Below are positions 26,025 through 35,112 of a stretch of 60,039 bases of DNA, in pieces. The DNA is taken from assembly GCA_964427155.1 (NCBI GenBank), contig CAYRSC010000006.1, positions 1 through 60,039 of the forward strand, written 5' to 3'. Position numbers and translations under genes: made by a program. The stretch's first letter is position 1. Each line of letters begins with the position of its first letter. This stretch comes from Desulfothermus sp964427155 (GTDB taxonomy: Bacteria > Desulfobacterota > Desulfovibrionia > Desulfovibrionales > Desulfothermaceae). The notes under the pieces were generated by a model. The model searched no databases, had not been told where the DNA came from, and saw nothing but the letters and a program-made list of their open reading frames with translations.

Positions 26025-26070
26025 AAAGGTGTATCAATGCAGGCATCTTGAGAAGATGCCCTACACTTTT
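26025..26070 (+). terminator. Two-part hairpin, probable terminator after the CcdA gene
   Basis: GGCATCTT and AAGATGCC (26,042-26,049 / 26,053-26,060) form a perfect stem with a GAG loop. An outer stem AAAGGTGTA / TACACTTTT (26,025-26,033 / 26,062-26,070) extends it. The right arm ends in TTTT. Likely a terminator, though a regulatory leader for the cytochrome genes is possible. Confidence 0.6.
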
Positions 26071-26120
26071 CTATTGCGCTCCTGAGTCATCCCCTTGCCA
26101 GATAATTACTTATTTATTGT

Positions 26121-26179
26121 GGGGTCAACCCCTTGGGGAGATTAAATTTCCTTGCCTTGATTTCATTTTTTGGTATCAT
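26121..26179 (+). promoter_or_regulatory. Candidate promoter and upstream dyad for the cytochrome pair
   Basis: TTGCCT (26,152-26,157), a 16-bp spacer and TATCAT (26,174-26,179) form a plausible promoter 27 bp before the cytochrome start. About 20 bp upstream of the -35 is the dyad GGGGT-CA-ACCCC (26,121-26,132), a possible operator. The regulator is not identified. Confidence 0.4.
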
Positions 26180-26205
26180 AAGAAGAAAACTGTCAGGAGG
26201 AAACT

Positions 26206-26742
26206 ATGAGAAGGTTTGTAAGGGCCTTTTTATTTATGGCTATAGGAGTAGTGGTGGGTTTTCCTCTTTTTAGTATGACCTACTACACCATGGTAAGGAC
26301 CTCTACTCCCTCCTTTTGCTCTTCCTGTCATGAGATACAGTGGGCCTATGAGACCTGGAAGACATCCTCCCATGCCTTTAATTCTAAAGGGGTAGTGGCA
26401 GATTGTATGGACTGCCATCTACCTGCGCCCCATGATACATGGAACTTTTTTTTTGCAAAGACCTATCATGGCTTAAAGGATATCTGGGTTCATTTTAGTT
26501 ATGCTGATCCCTTAAAGGAATATGATCATCAGAAGATGAGAAAGCTGGCATATGAATCAATAAAAAATGAACAGTGTCTTAAATGTCACCGCAATATCCT
26601 ATATATGCCGTACAAGCAAGGGGCCATGTTGGCCCATCGCAGCGTTTTGTATGCCAGAAAGGGTTATGAAAAGAGGTGTGTGGATTGTCACCATAACCTG
26701 GTACACAATAAAAAAATGGTATATACCTTAAACCAGATGTAA
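26206..26742 (+). CDS. NapC/NrfH-type tetrahaem cytochrome c
   Basis: 178 residues with one N-terminal membrane anchor (about residues 8-25) and four CxxCH haem sites: CSSCH, CMDCH, CLKCH and CVDCH. This is the NapC/NrfH quinol dehydrogenase family, which passes electrons from menaquinol to a periplasmic reductase. The octahaem gene follows after 12 bp, so this protein is its likely electron donor (comparable to HaoC next to the reductive HAO-like proteins of Campylobacterota). AGGAGG precedes the ATG. No NrfA gene is present in the window. Confidence 0.9.
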   Translation: MRRFVRAFLFMAIGVVVGFPLFSMTYYTMVRTSTPSFCSSCHEIQWAYETWKTSSHAFNSKGVVADCMDCHLPAPHDTWNFFFAKTYHGLKDIWVHFSYADPLKEYDHQKMRKLAYESIKNEQCLKCHRNILYMPYKQGAMLAHRSVLYARKGYEKRCVDCHHNLVHNKKMVYTLNQM

Positions 26743-26754
26743 ATAGGAGGGTAT

Positions 26755-28158
26755 ATGAAGAAAAATCTAAACCGATTCAAGGTCTTTTATTTACTCTTGG
26801 GCCTAATTATATCTCCTTTTATGGATGATGTCTCTGGGGCGCTTACGGTCTCAAAGGCCAAAGAATTTAGGCTAGAGAGGAGCATTTCAAAGCAGGGGAG
26901 GGCATGTATTGAGTGTCATAGGGTGGAGACACCGGGGATATTTGTGGATTGGGCAAACTCCAGACACGCCCATGCCAATATTACCTGTATAGATTGTCAC
27001 AGAGCGGATGAGGCAGATCCTGATGTGAGTAAGTTCCACTATAAACAATATGAGAGGACTGACACCCAGTGGGGTACTCCAGAATATAGGGTGCCAGTGG
27101 CAGCAGATGTGACTCCCAAGGACTGCTCCAGGTGTCATCCTGACGAGGTAAAGGAATATCTGCGAAGTAAGCATGCCAATACCCTTAAGATCATATGGAA
27201 GATTGACCCCTGGCTAAATCAGGGGATGAATAGTGATTGGGAGAGGGCATCTGGTTGTTATTATTGTCATGGGAGCATAGTTAAGGTGGAGAAGGACGGA
27301 AGATTGGACCCAAAGACGTGGCCCAATGTGGGGGTGGGGAGATTGAATCCAGATGGAAGTCTGGGAAGCTGTACAAGTTGTCATACCAGACATAGATTTT
27401 CAGTGGCAGATGCCCGAAGGCCAGAGGCGTGTGCCCAGTGTCATCTGGGGCCAGACCATCCGCAGATAGAGATATATAGTGAATCCAAACATGGAGAGAT
27501 ATATGCCGCCTTTAAAAAGGAATATAATTTTAATGCGGCTCCTGGGACATGGACAGCAGGGGTGGATTATCGTGCTCCCACATGTGCCAGTTGTCATATG
27601 TCAGGTGCAGGTAGCGTTCTCACTACCCATGATGTTACAGAGAGGCTTTCCTGGGAGCTTCAGGCCCCTTTAACCATTCGTCCCTCTGCGTTTAAACCCT
27701 TTCCTGCAAAGACCAACTGGAAGGTGGAAAGAAAGAAGATGAAGGAGATTTGTATGCAGTGTCATGGGAAGCAATGGGTGGATGCCCACTATGTAAAGCT
27801 GGACGAGGTGGTAAGGGAATACAATGAAAACTATTTTAAGCCAGCGAAAAAGATGCTTTCCCTCCTGTATAAAAAGGGACTGTTAAGTAAAAAGCGCTTT
27901 TTTGATGAGAGGTTAGAGGTGGAATTTTACGAGCTATGGCATCATGAAGGAAGAAGGGCCCGCATGGGTGCGGCAATGATGGGGCCTGATTATGCCTGGT
28001 GGCATGGATTTTATGATTGTAAACACCAGTTTAATCAATTTATGGAAGGGGCAAATCATCTCCTTAAGACTGGACAAAAGGCCTATATGTATAAGGAGTT
28101 CCCTGGCGCAACTGGCGATACCACAAGGCCGTGGCAACTTTTTGGCCATAGGAAATAG
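26755..28158 (+). CDS. Octahaem cytochrome c, hydroxylamine oxidoreductase family
   Basis: 467 residues, with a signal-type N-terminus (hydrophobic residues 9-29) and eight CxxCH motifs: CIECH, CIDCH, CSRCH, CYYCH, CTSCH, CAQCH, CASCH and CMQCH. Eight haems and the DVTERLSWELQAPLTIR and MMGPDYAWWHGFYD segments place it in the HAO family rather than pentahaem NrfA. Pairing with a NapC/NrfH-type protein suggests the reductive direction, nitrite or hydroxylamine to ammonium. The distinction depends on whether a tyrosine cross-links to the catalytic haem, which cannot be settled by eye. It converges with holA, 8 bp apart. Confidence 0.88.
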   Translation: MKKNLNRFKVFYLLLGLIISPFMDDVSGALTVSKAKEFRLERSISKQGRACIECHRVETPGIFVDWANSRHAHANITCIDCHRADEADPDVSKFHYKQYERTDTQWGTPEYRVPVAADVTPKDCSRCHPDEVKEYLRSKHANTLKIIWKIDPWLNQGMNSDWERASGCYYCHGSIVKVEKDGRLDPKTWPNVGVGRLNPDGSLGSCTSCHTRHRFSVADARRPEACAQCHLGPDHPQIEIYSESKHGEIYAAFKKEYNFNAAPGTWTAGVDYRAPTCASCHMSGAGSVLTTHDVTERLSWELQAPLTIRPSAFKPFPAKTNWKVERKKMKEICMQCHGKQWVDAHYVKLDEVVREYNENYFKPAKKMLSLLYKKGLLSKKRFFDERLEVEFYELWHHEGRRARMGAAMMGPDYAWWHGFYDCKHQFNQFMEGANHLLKTGQKAYMYKEFPGATGDTTRPWQLFGHRK

Positions 28159-28166
28159 CACAGTGG

Positions 28167-29150
28167 CTAGGAATGGAGTTTTTGCTGAGGGTCAAATAGG
28201 TGGTGTAATTCCACTAACATTTGAGATGCAGTCTCTTCTGGAGAGGCGGAAGAGGTCTTGAGTATCACTTCCGCCTCTATCAAGATATCCCACATCTTCT
28301 GGAGGGCCTTTGTGCCCATCCTCTTTGCAAGCGACCTCTTTTTTTCCATTACCCACGGGGGAAGGTTGACATCCTCTCCCATACACAATTTCCACAATAT
28401 CCTGGCTTCCCTGAAGAGGAGATTTATAAGGGGGAGGATGGTCTCATGGGAGGTATAGAGGCCCTGGGATATGGTGGACGCTAGGTCCTGGGGGGAAGAT
28501 GGGGAGATGCGTTCTAGTCTGTTTATAAACTCAAATACGTTATGTTTAAAAAAGGGGGAGATTACTTCCAGGTCCTTCATCTCCAGGACCTTTTTCTCTC
28601 CCAGGTATAGCTCTAGTTTTTTCATTTCTCTCTTTATCCTTCCAAGATGTAAGGGGAGTATCTCTATAAGGGATAGCATTATCTCAGGGCTTATGGAAAT
28701 ATCCTTGTTTTTTGCCCACTTGTGAATATAGTTGGTGAGTTCGTGGGGGGTTATCCCCTGTTTTTGGAAGATCCACTTTCTCTTTTGGGCCAGGAGATAG
28801 TATTTCCTTTTTGATAATTCAGGAGGAATAAGGGGTCTTCCCCTCTTCCATTCTCCTTCAAGACAAAAAAAGGGGAATATATCTGGCTTGAACCTCCTCA
28901 ACAAAGGGGTGAGTGCCTCCCAGAAAAGGGGGGGGAGCATGTGTGCCCTTCTCACCACCAGGCAGGTGTTTTCCCCCAAGAGAGATGAGGCCTGGAAGGT
29001 CCTGAAGAACTCCTCCCTTATGTCTTCATCTCCCCATAATAGTTTTTTCTTCCACACCCCTGGCAGGGATCCAATCTTTTGCTCCACAAATTCCATGATC
29101 AATTCCTCATCAGGGGAGATGCAGAAAAAAAATCCTTCTCTCATATTCAT
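28167..29150 (-). CDS. holA: DNA polymerase III subunit delta
   Basis: About 327 residues, the clamp-loader delta subunit that opens the beta sliding clamp. The sequence is divergent, but the overall plan fits HolA: an N-terminal domain with SLLGENTCLVVRRAH, a middle region with NKDISISPEIMLSLIEILPLHLGRIKREMKKLELYLG, and the KHNVFEFINRLE and ILPLINLLFREARILWKL helices. Linkage to leuS and lptE is the common bacterial arrangement. The open frame extends to 29,186 inside lptE; ATG codons at 29,150 and 29,144 are better placed after GATAGAGGG. Confidence 0.85.
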   Translation of the reverse strand: MNMREGFFFCISPDEELIMEFVEQKIGSLPGVWKKKLLWGDEDIREEFFRTFQASSLLGENTCLVVRRAHMLPPLFWEALTPLLRRFKPDIFPFFCLEGEWKRGRPLIPPELSKRKYYLLAQKRKWIFQKQGITPHELTNYIHKWAKNKDISISPEIMLSLIEILPLHLGRIKREMKKLELYLGEKKVLEMKDLEVISPFFKHNVFEFINRLERISPSSPQDLASTISQGLYTSHETILPLINLLFREARILWKLCMGEDVNLPPWVMEKKRSLAKRMGTKALQKMWDILIEAEVILKTSSASPEETASQMLVELHHLFDPQQKLHS

Positions 29151-29160
29151 GCCCTCTATC

Positions 29161-29667
29161 TCAGAATTTAAGGGCCAGTAATGCAAGGAGCTTATCCACA
29201 GTATCTTTCACCACCCTGTGGAGGATGGGGGGAGAGACCTCTTTGTCTGAGGAAGGTATGACCTCGCAGTTCTTTACATATCCAGAGTCCCACACCAGGC
29301 GCGAGGAGTTTGAGGAGTAGAGAGATGCCCTGAGGGTGAGACACACAGATAATTTTAGGGTCTCTTCAGCGGCATTTTCCACGGAGGTAGTAGAGCCATA
29401 GTCCACTATCTCCAGGTACATCTCGCCCTTGGACCGGGATTTGTCAGTCCAGGAGATGTGAGAGTTCCTCTTGGAGAATTCGTCCAGGAAAATGTTTTTT
29501 ACCAGCTGGGATAGGTTGGGATATGTGGTTGGGTTGGATACAGGGGCAAGATATATCTCTCTTAGGGGTTCTGGCAGTACCACAGGGGGGCATGTGGCCA
29601 GTTTATAGCCACATCCCCCTATGAGCACCATCAACACAATGCCAATTAAGGACCTATACCACCACAT
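29161..29667 (-). CDS. lptE: LPS-assembly lipoprotein LptE
   Basis: 168 residues with a lipoprotein signal peptide and the lipobox IGGC near residue 19. In the outer membrane LptE forms the plug of the LptD barrel that inserts lipopolysaccharide. The body shows IYLAPVSNPTTYPNLSQLVKN and the beta-rich pattern of the family. Its presence indicates an LPS-bearing outer membrane. It overlaps the end of leuS by 14 bp. Confidence 0.85.
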   Translation of the reverse strand: MWWYRSLIGIVLMVLIGGCGYKLATCPPVVLPEPLREIYLAPVSNPTTYPNLSQLVKNIFLDEFSKRNSHISWTDKSRSKGEMYLEIVDYGSTTSVENAAEETLKLSVCLTLRASLYSSNSSRLVWDSGYVKNCEVIPSSDKEVSPPILHRVVKDTVDKLLALLALKF

Positions 29668-32143
29668 TTATAAGCCTTTTGGGTACAAAAATAATCTTTT
29701 TTATACCCTTTCCCTTTATATGTCTCTTTACATTCTCATTGGATAGGGCTATCTCCTCTATTTCTTCTCTAGAGGCATCCCTGGAGACATTTATCCTGGC
29801 CCTTAATTTCCCATTTACCTGGACCACCATTAATATCATCTCTCTTTCAAGGGCCTGGGGGTCCACCTCTGGCCAGGGGGAGGCGGCCAGGTGAGTTAGA
29901 TATCCCATGCGGCTCCAGAGTTCCTCACATATGTGAGGTGCCATGGGATAGAGGGTGATTAAGACAGTGGACCACGCCGAGGAGAGGGCCCTTTTATCCC
30001 CTTCACTGTCTGTCAATTTTTCCTTTTTTTCATATATCTCATTTACCAGTTCCATTATAGAGGCGATTGCAGTATTAAATTGAAACCTGTCCTCCATGTC
30101 TCTGGATATTTTTTCCAGACACAGGTGTTCCTTATATCTCATATCCTTTGCCGCTGGTGAGAGGGTAGAGGGGTCTATCTTTATAGCGGGACCCGTGGGG
30201 ATGAGCTTGTCCTTTATCTCTTCCCCTAGCTTCCAAACCCTATGAAGAAAACGATGGGCCCCTTCTATCCCCTGATCGCTCCAATCCAGTTCCTTTTCAG
30301 GAGGTGCCGCAAACAGGATAAACAACCTGGTGGTGTCTGCACCATATCTCTCAACCATGTCTCTGGGTTCCACCACATTACCCTTTGACTTGCTCATCTT
30401 GGCCCCTTCCTTTAATACCATGCCCTGGGCCAGCAGGCGGGTAAAGGGCTCGTCAAAGGAAAAATATCCCATGTCCCGCAGGACCTTCACAAAGAATCTG
30501 GAATATAACAGGTGAAGGATTGCATGTTCTATTCCCCCTACATATTGATCCACAGGCATCCAGTAATCCAGGGCCTCCTTATTAAAGGGCCCACTCTCCA
30601 GGTGGGCGTCGGTATATCTGGCAAAATACCAGCTTGATTCCACAAAGGTATCCATGGTGTCTGTCTCTCTCCTGGCCTCTCCTCCGCATCTTGGGCAGGT
30701 GGTTAGGGTAAATTTTTCATATTCTGGCAGGGGGGATCTTCCGTCTGGAAAGGTCTTCACCTCAAGGGGCAAGACCACAGGAAGGTCCTCTTCTCTAACC
30801 GGCTGGATCCCACACTTTTCGCAATATACCATGGGAATTGGCGTTCCCCAGTATCTCTGACGGGAGATGTTCCAGTCTCTGAGTTTATAATTTACAGTCT
30901 TCTTTGCCTTGCCCTGACTCTGGAGATATTCCACTATCTTGACCTTTGCCTCTTCATTGTTCATCCCAGAAAATTCCCCTGAATTTATCAGGACCCCTTC
31001 ACCAGTATATGCCGCTTCCATGGTCTCAGGATCCAACTCCCTGTCATAGGGGGTTATCACCACCCTTATTTTTTGATGGTATTTTTTTGCAAATTCAAAG
31101 TCCCTCTGGTCATGGGCAGGCACTGCCATTACCGCTCCAGTCCCATATTCCATAAGCACAAAGTTTGCCACAAATATGGGCATTTCTTCTCCAGTAACTG
31201 GATTGATGCAATAGGTCCCTGTAAATACCCCCTCTTTTTCCATGTCAGCGGCGCCTCTTTTTTTCCTGTCCATACGCCTTATACGCTGCACAAAAGAGAT
31301 GACCTCATCTCTGTGGGGAGAGTCCTCTATAAGCCTTTCTACTAAGGGATGTTCTGGTGCAAGACTCATAAAGGTGGCTCCAAAAAGGGTATCTGGCCTC
31401 GTGGTAAAGACCTTTATCTGGAGGTCCTTGCCTTTCACCTCAAATGTGATTTCTGCACCAACGCTTTTCCCTATCCAGTTTCTCTGCATGGTAATGACCC
31501 TTTCAGGCCATCCCCCTTCCAGCTTTTCCAGGTCCTTGAGGAGTTCTTCTGCGTATGCGGTTATCTTAAAGAACCATTGCTCCAGTTCCCTGTGTTCCAC
31601 CTCACTCTTACACCGCCAGCACCTTCCCTCCTCCACCTGTTCATTGGCCAGGACCGTATGACAGGAGGGGCACCAGTTTACTGGAGATTTCTTCTTATAT
31701 GCAAGCCCCTTCTCCCACATCTTTAGAAAGAATAATTGTTCCCATTTGTAGTATTCAGGTACGCAGGTGGTTATCTCCCTGCTCCAATCCAGGGAATACC
31801 CCATTCTCTTCAGTTGAGATTTCATGTCTTCTATGTTGGAGAAGGTCCACTTTGCAGGATGTACCCCATGGGTTACTGCTGCATTTTCCGCAGGGAGTCC
31901 AAAGGCATCCCATCCCATGGGATGGAGTACATTAAATCCCTTCATCCATTTATATCGGGCTATTACATCTCCAAGGGTATAAACCCTCACATGTCCCATG
32001 TGGATCTTTCCAGATGGATAGGGAAACATCTCCAACACATAATATTTGGGTCTGGTGCACTTGTGGGTGGATTGAAAATACTTGTTTTCTTCCCATATCC
32101 TCTGCCATTTTTTCTCTATCTCTTCAGGGACATATTTTTCCAT
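29654..32143 (-). CDS. leuS: Leucyl-tRNA synthetase
   Basis: 829 residues, a class I synthetase. The HIGH-type motif is PYPSGKIHMGHVR near residue 40 and the KMSKS motif is KMSKSKGNVVEPRD near residue 580. The editing (CP1) domain shows TTRPDTLFGATFM, and the zinc region around CPSCHTVLANEQV is intact. The C-terminal domain ends VNGKLRARINVSRDAS. Normal length; no sign of damage. Confidence 0.97.
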   Translation of the reverse strand: MEKYVPEEIEKKWQRIWEENKYFQSTHKCTRPKYYVLEMFPYPSGKIHMGHVRVYTLGDVIARYKWMKGFNVLHPMGWDAFGLPAENAAVTHGVHPAKWTFSNIEDMKSQLKRMGYSLDWSREITTCVPEYYKWEQLFFLKMWEKGLAYKKKSPVNWCPSCHTVLANEQVEEGRCWRCKSEVEHRELEQWFFKITAYAEELLKDLEKLEGGWPERVITMQRNWIGKSVGAEITFEVKGKDLQIKVFTTRPDTLFGATFMSLAPEHPLVERLIEDSPHRDEVISFVQRIRRMDRKKRGAADMEKEGVFTGTYCINPVTGEEMPIFVANFVLMEYGTGAVMAVPAHDQRDFEFAKKYHQKIRVVITPYDRELDPETMEAAYTGEGVLINSGEFSGMNNEEAKVKIVEYLQSQGKAKKTVNYKLRDWNISRQRYWGTPIPMVYCEKCGIQPVREEDLPVVLPLEVKTFPDGRSPLPEYEKFTLTTCPRCGGEARRETDTMDTFVESSWYFARYTDAHLESGPFNKEALDYWMPVDQYVGGIEHAILHLLYSRFFVKVLRDMGYFSFDEPFTRLLAQGMVLKEGAKMSKSKGNVVEPRDMVERYGADTTRLFILFAAPPEKELDWSDQGIEGAHRFLHRVWKLGEEIKDKLIPTGPAIKIDPSTLSPAAKDMRYKEHLCLEKISRDMEDRFQFNTAIASIMELVNEIYEKKEKLTDSEGDKRALSSAWSTVLITLYPMAPHICEELWSRMGYLTHLAASPWPEVDPQALEREMILMVVQVNGKLRARINVSRDASREEIEEIALSNENVKRHIKGKGIKKIIFVPKRLINVVV

Positions 32144-32633
32144 CTCCCTTCTCCCCTGTGCTTATAGGATTTAACTCTCCATTTATGATTGCCTTGCCCA
32201 CTGCATCCAGTATGCCATTGACAAACTTACGAGAGTTGGTATCTCCAAACTTTTTTGCAAGTTCAATTCCCTCATCCATTGCCACTTTAAGGGGTACATC
32301 ATCTCTCCAGAGCATTTCATAGATGGAAAGCCTTAAGATGGTGAGTTCTATACGGGCGATCCTCTCTATTTTCCAGTTTGTGGAGAATCTCTCTATTATC
32401 TCATCCAGGGTATCAATATTTTCCAGGGTTCCCCTTATGAGTTCCCGGGCAAACCTGTGGGCCCTCTCTTTTTTCCCTCCTTTATTGGGGGAGGAAAAAA
32501 AATTTTCATATGAGAATTCAGCTAGCTCCATTCCCTCCATATCTTTATGGGAAAAATTGAGTCCATAGAGGACCTGAAAGGCCATTTCCCTCCCAAGGCT
32601 TCGGCCCCCACTCCTCTTTTTTTTCTTCTCCAT
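32124..32633 (-). CDS. nusB: Transcription antitermination factor NusB
   Basis: 169 residues, all-helical. The N-terminus GGRSLGREMAFQVLYGLNF and the C-terminal VPLKVAMDEGIELAKKFGDTNSRKFVNGILD signature are diagnostic. With S10 it binds boxA to allow rRNA antitermination. The usual partner order ribH-nusB is kept. Its end overlaps leuS by 20 bp. A basic N-terminal stretch of about 10 residues is extra. Confidence 0.95.
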   Translation of the reverse strand: MEKKKKRSGGRSLGREMAFQVLYGLNFSHKDMEGMELAEFSYENFFSSPNKGGKKERAHRFARELIRGTLENIDTLDEIIERFSTNWKIERIARIELTILRLSIYEMLWRDDVPLKVAMDEGIELAKKFGDTNSRKFVNGILDAVGKAIINGELNPISTGEKGDGKICP

Positions 32634-32659
32634 AAGTTAGTTATCTTCCCTGCAATGGG

Positions 32660-33127
32660 TTATAATTTTTTCAAGACCTGAATGGTCTCCAGTACTGCCT
32701 GAGCCGCTTCCGCCCCTTTATTTCCTGCCTTACTTCCTGCCCTCTCTATTGCCTGTTCAATGGTATCTGTGGTTAGTACTCCAAATCCAATGGGCACCTC
32801 TGTCTCCAGTGCCACATGGGCAATTCCCTTTGCAACTTCTGATGCAACATAGTCAAAATGTGGAGTGGCCCCTCTTATCACTGCCCCAAGACATATCACT
32901 CCATTGTACTTCCCTGTCTTTGCCAGCTTTTTTGCAATCAAGGGCATCTCAAATGCCCCTGGAACCTTGACCAGTAGTATATCTTTCTCTTCTACGCCAT
33001 GTCTGCACAAATAATCTATTGCCCCCGCAATAAGCCTTCCCACGATAAAATCATTAAAGCGACTTGCAACAAGGGCAAAGCTCAAACCCTTTCCTGTTAA
33101 TTCTCCTTCTATGGTCTTTATCTGCAT
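32660..33127 (-). CDS. ribH: 6,7-dimethyl-8-ribityllumazine synthase
   Basis: 155 residues. It condenses the ribityl pyrimidinedione with 3,4-dihydroxybutanone phosphate in the penultimate step to riboflavin. The conserved ALVASRFNDFIVGRLIAGA, VPGAFEMPLIAK, CLGAVIRGATPHFDYV and PIGFGVLTTDTIEQAIERAG blocks are present. Length is canonical. Confidence 0.97.
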   Translation of the reverse strand: MQIKTIEGELTGKGLSFALVASRFNDFIVGRLIAGAIDYLCRHGVEEKDILLVKVPGAFEMPLIAKKLAKTGKYNGVICLGAVIRGATPHFDYVASEVAKGIAHVALETEVPIGFGVLTTDTIEQAIERAGSKAGNKGAEAAQAVLETIQVLKKL

Positions 33128-33148
33128 ATCTTGCTCACTCCCTCTTGG

Positions 33149-34390
33149 TTATCTGGGACACTCTATATTTTCCAGCAAATGGCCCATTTTTTCCTTTTTG
33201 GTCTTAAGATAATGTGCGTTACACTCACTTACTGGACCTATAATAGGGACCCTCTCCACCACCTCCAGTCCATGTCCTTCAAGCCCCACTATCTTTTTTG
33301 GGTTATTAGTAAGGAGTCTCATCTTAGTGACTCCCAGGTCCACCAGTATCTGGGCCCCAATTCCATAGTCCCTTAGATCTGGTTTAAATCCCAGGATAAT
33401 ATTTGCCTCAACTGTATCCTTCCCCTGGTCCTGTAATTGATAGGCCTTTATCTTATTGGCAAGTCCTATTCCCCGTCCCTCCTGTCTCATATAGAGGATG
33501 ATGCCCTTGCCCTCCTTTTCTATCATCTGCATTGCCATATGAAGCTGGTCCCCACAGTCGCACCTCAGGCTCCCAAAGACATCTCCAGTGAGGCACTGGC
33601 TATGTACCCGCACCAGCACAGGCTCATTCTCCTTTATTTCCCCTTTTACCAGGGCAAGATGGGTATAGTCATCTATGTCACTCTCATAGGCAATGGCCCG
33701 AAATTCTCCATACTTGGTTGGAAGTTTTGCCTCTCCCACCCTGTGTACCAGGGAGTCAAAGCGAGAGCGATACCGGATAAGGTCTTCTATTGTAGCTATC
33801 TTAAGTCCGTGTTTCTGGGCGAACTCTATAAGGTCCGGCATCCTGGCCATATTCCCGTCATCTCTCATTATCTCGCATATTACTGCGGCTGGCTTTAGAC
33901 CTGCAAGGCGACAGAGGTCAACGCTTCCCTCTGTCTGTCCTGCCCGCACCAAGACACCACCTCTCCTGGCCCTTAGGGGGAAGACGTGTCCAGGGGTGGA
34001 GATGTCCTCGGGGGTTACATCGTCTCTCACTGCAGTTAAAATGGTGGTTGCCCTGTCGTAGGCAGAGATGCCAGTGGTTACTCCCCGTGCCGCCTCAATG
34101 GACACAGTAAAGGCGGTTCCAAACCTAGATTCATTTCTCCTGGGTTGAAGGTCCAGTTTCAGTCTATCCACTAATTCAGGGGCCATGGCCAGACAGATAA
34201 GTCCCCTACCATATCTGGCCATAAAGTTAATGGCCTGCGGGGTTACCTTTTCTGCGGCAATGGTGAGGTCTCCCTCATTTTCCCTGTCCTCGTCATCCAC
34301 CAGGATTATCATCCTGCCCTTTCTTATCTCGTTGATTGCCTCCTCTGTTGAGCAGAGGACTGAGTCCTTTTCTTTCATCTTTTTATCCAT
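33149..34390 (-). CDS. ribBA: Bifunctional 3,4-dihydroxybutanone phosphate synthase / GTP cyclohydrolase II
   Basis: About 413 residues with two domains. The N-terminal RibB half (residues ~10-205) has MIILVDDEDRENEGDL and RAGQTEGSVDLCRLAG; the C-terminal RibA half has HSQCLTGDVFGSLRCDCGDQL with the zinc cysteines and YMRQEGRGIGLANKI. It supplies both precursors of riboflavin. The open frame runs back to 34,462, but the extra 24 residues are not family-like; ATG 34,390 or 34,378 is more natural. Confidence 0.95.
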   Translation of the reverse strand: MDKKMKEKDSVLCSTEEAINEIRKGRMIILVDDEDRENEGDLTIAAEKVTPQAINFMARYGRGLICLAMAPELVDRLKLDLQPRRNESRFGTAFTVSIEAARGVTTGISAYDRATTILTAVRDDVTPEDISTPGHVFPLRARRGGVLVRAGQTEGSVDLCRLAGLKPAAVICEIMRDDGNMARMPDLIEFAQKHGLKIATIEDLIRYRSRFDSLVHRVGEAKLPTKYGEFRAIAYESDIDDYTHLALVKGEIKENEPVLVRVHSQCLTGDVFGSLRCDCGDQLHMAMQMIEKEGKGIILYMRQEGRGIGLANKIKAYQLQDQGKDTVEANIILGFKPDLRDYGIGAQILVDLGVTKMRLLTNNPKKIVGLEGHGLEVVERVPIIGPVSECNAHYLKTKKEKMGHLLENIECPR

Positions 34391-34458
34391 TGTCCTGTTT
34401 TTATGGTTAATATCCCTTTGTCCTGAGAGAGATAGGTAAAAATGTGGTGAAAGGCAAA

Positions 34459-35106
34459 TCAAAATCCGTGTTCTTTCAAAAAATCAAGGGTTATACCCTG
34501 ACCTTTATCCCTCTCCCTCCACGGGGATAGGAGTTTTTCCACATACTTTCCAATTACATCAAATTCAATATTTACCCCCTTCCCTGGTGTCCAGGTAGAG
34601 ATATTGGTCCTTTTGCGGGTCTCGGGGATGATATTTACCTCCACCCTCCCCTGAGAGATACTGTTTATGGTAAGACTTATTCCATCTAGGGTGATGGATC
34701 CCTTTTCTATCACGTATCTGGAATATTGGGGAGGGAATGAAATGGTGTAGCCAAGGGATTCCCCCCTCTGCCTTATCCCTTCTATCCTTCCCACGCAATC
34801 CACATGTCCCAGTACCAGATGTCCTCCCATCCTTTCCCCTAGCTTAAGGGCCCTTTCCAGATTAACTATTTCTCCCCTTCTTGTATCCCGTAAGGTGGAA
34901 CGGCGAAGGGTCTCTCCAGAGGCATACACCTCAAACCAGTGAGAGGAGCACTCCTCTACTGTAAGACACACCCCATTCACCGCAATACTTTCCCCCAGTT
35001 CTATCTCCTCAAAGGGGGAGGTGGGGGAGATTATCATTCTCGTCTGCTCCCCCATCCTGTGGATGGACTCTACCTTTCCCACAGATTCTATAAGCCCTGT
35101 AAACAT
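34459..35106 (-). CDS. ribE: Riboflavin synthase, alpha chain
   Basis: 215 residues, a lumazine dismutase with two repeated barrel domains, each opening with the same pattern: MFTGLIESVGKVESI at the N-terminus and LVLGHVDCVGRIEGI near residue 97. ESIAVNGVCLTV and GSITLDGISLTIN are the paired ligand-binding segments. It converts two lumazines to riboflavin. The symbol varies by convention (ribE or ribC). It ends 7 bp before nothing but the ribBA leader. Confidence 0.95.
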   Translation of the reverse strand: MFTGLIESVGKVESIHRMGEQTRMIISPTSPFEEIELGESIAVNGVCLTVEECSSHWFEVYASGETLRRSTLRDTRRGEIVNLERALKLGERMGGHLVLGHVDCVGRIEGIRQRGESLGYTISFPPQYSRYVIEKGSITLDGISLTINSISQGRVEVNIIPETRKRTNISTWTPGKGVNIEFDVIGKYVEKLLSPWRERDKGQGITLDFLKEHGF

Positions 35107-35112
35107 CTTTTT

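Noticed and set aside
25994..26209. 71-codon ORF before the tetrahaem cytochrome
   Set aside because: Runs through a strong hairpin and the candidate promoter, no ribosome site and no recognisable protein features.
26755..28158. Pentahaem nitrite reductase NrfA
   Set aside because: There are eight CxxCH motifs and no CxxCK site; the segments fit the HAO family.
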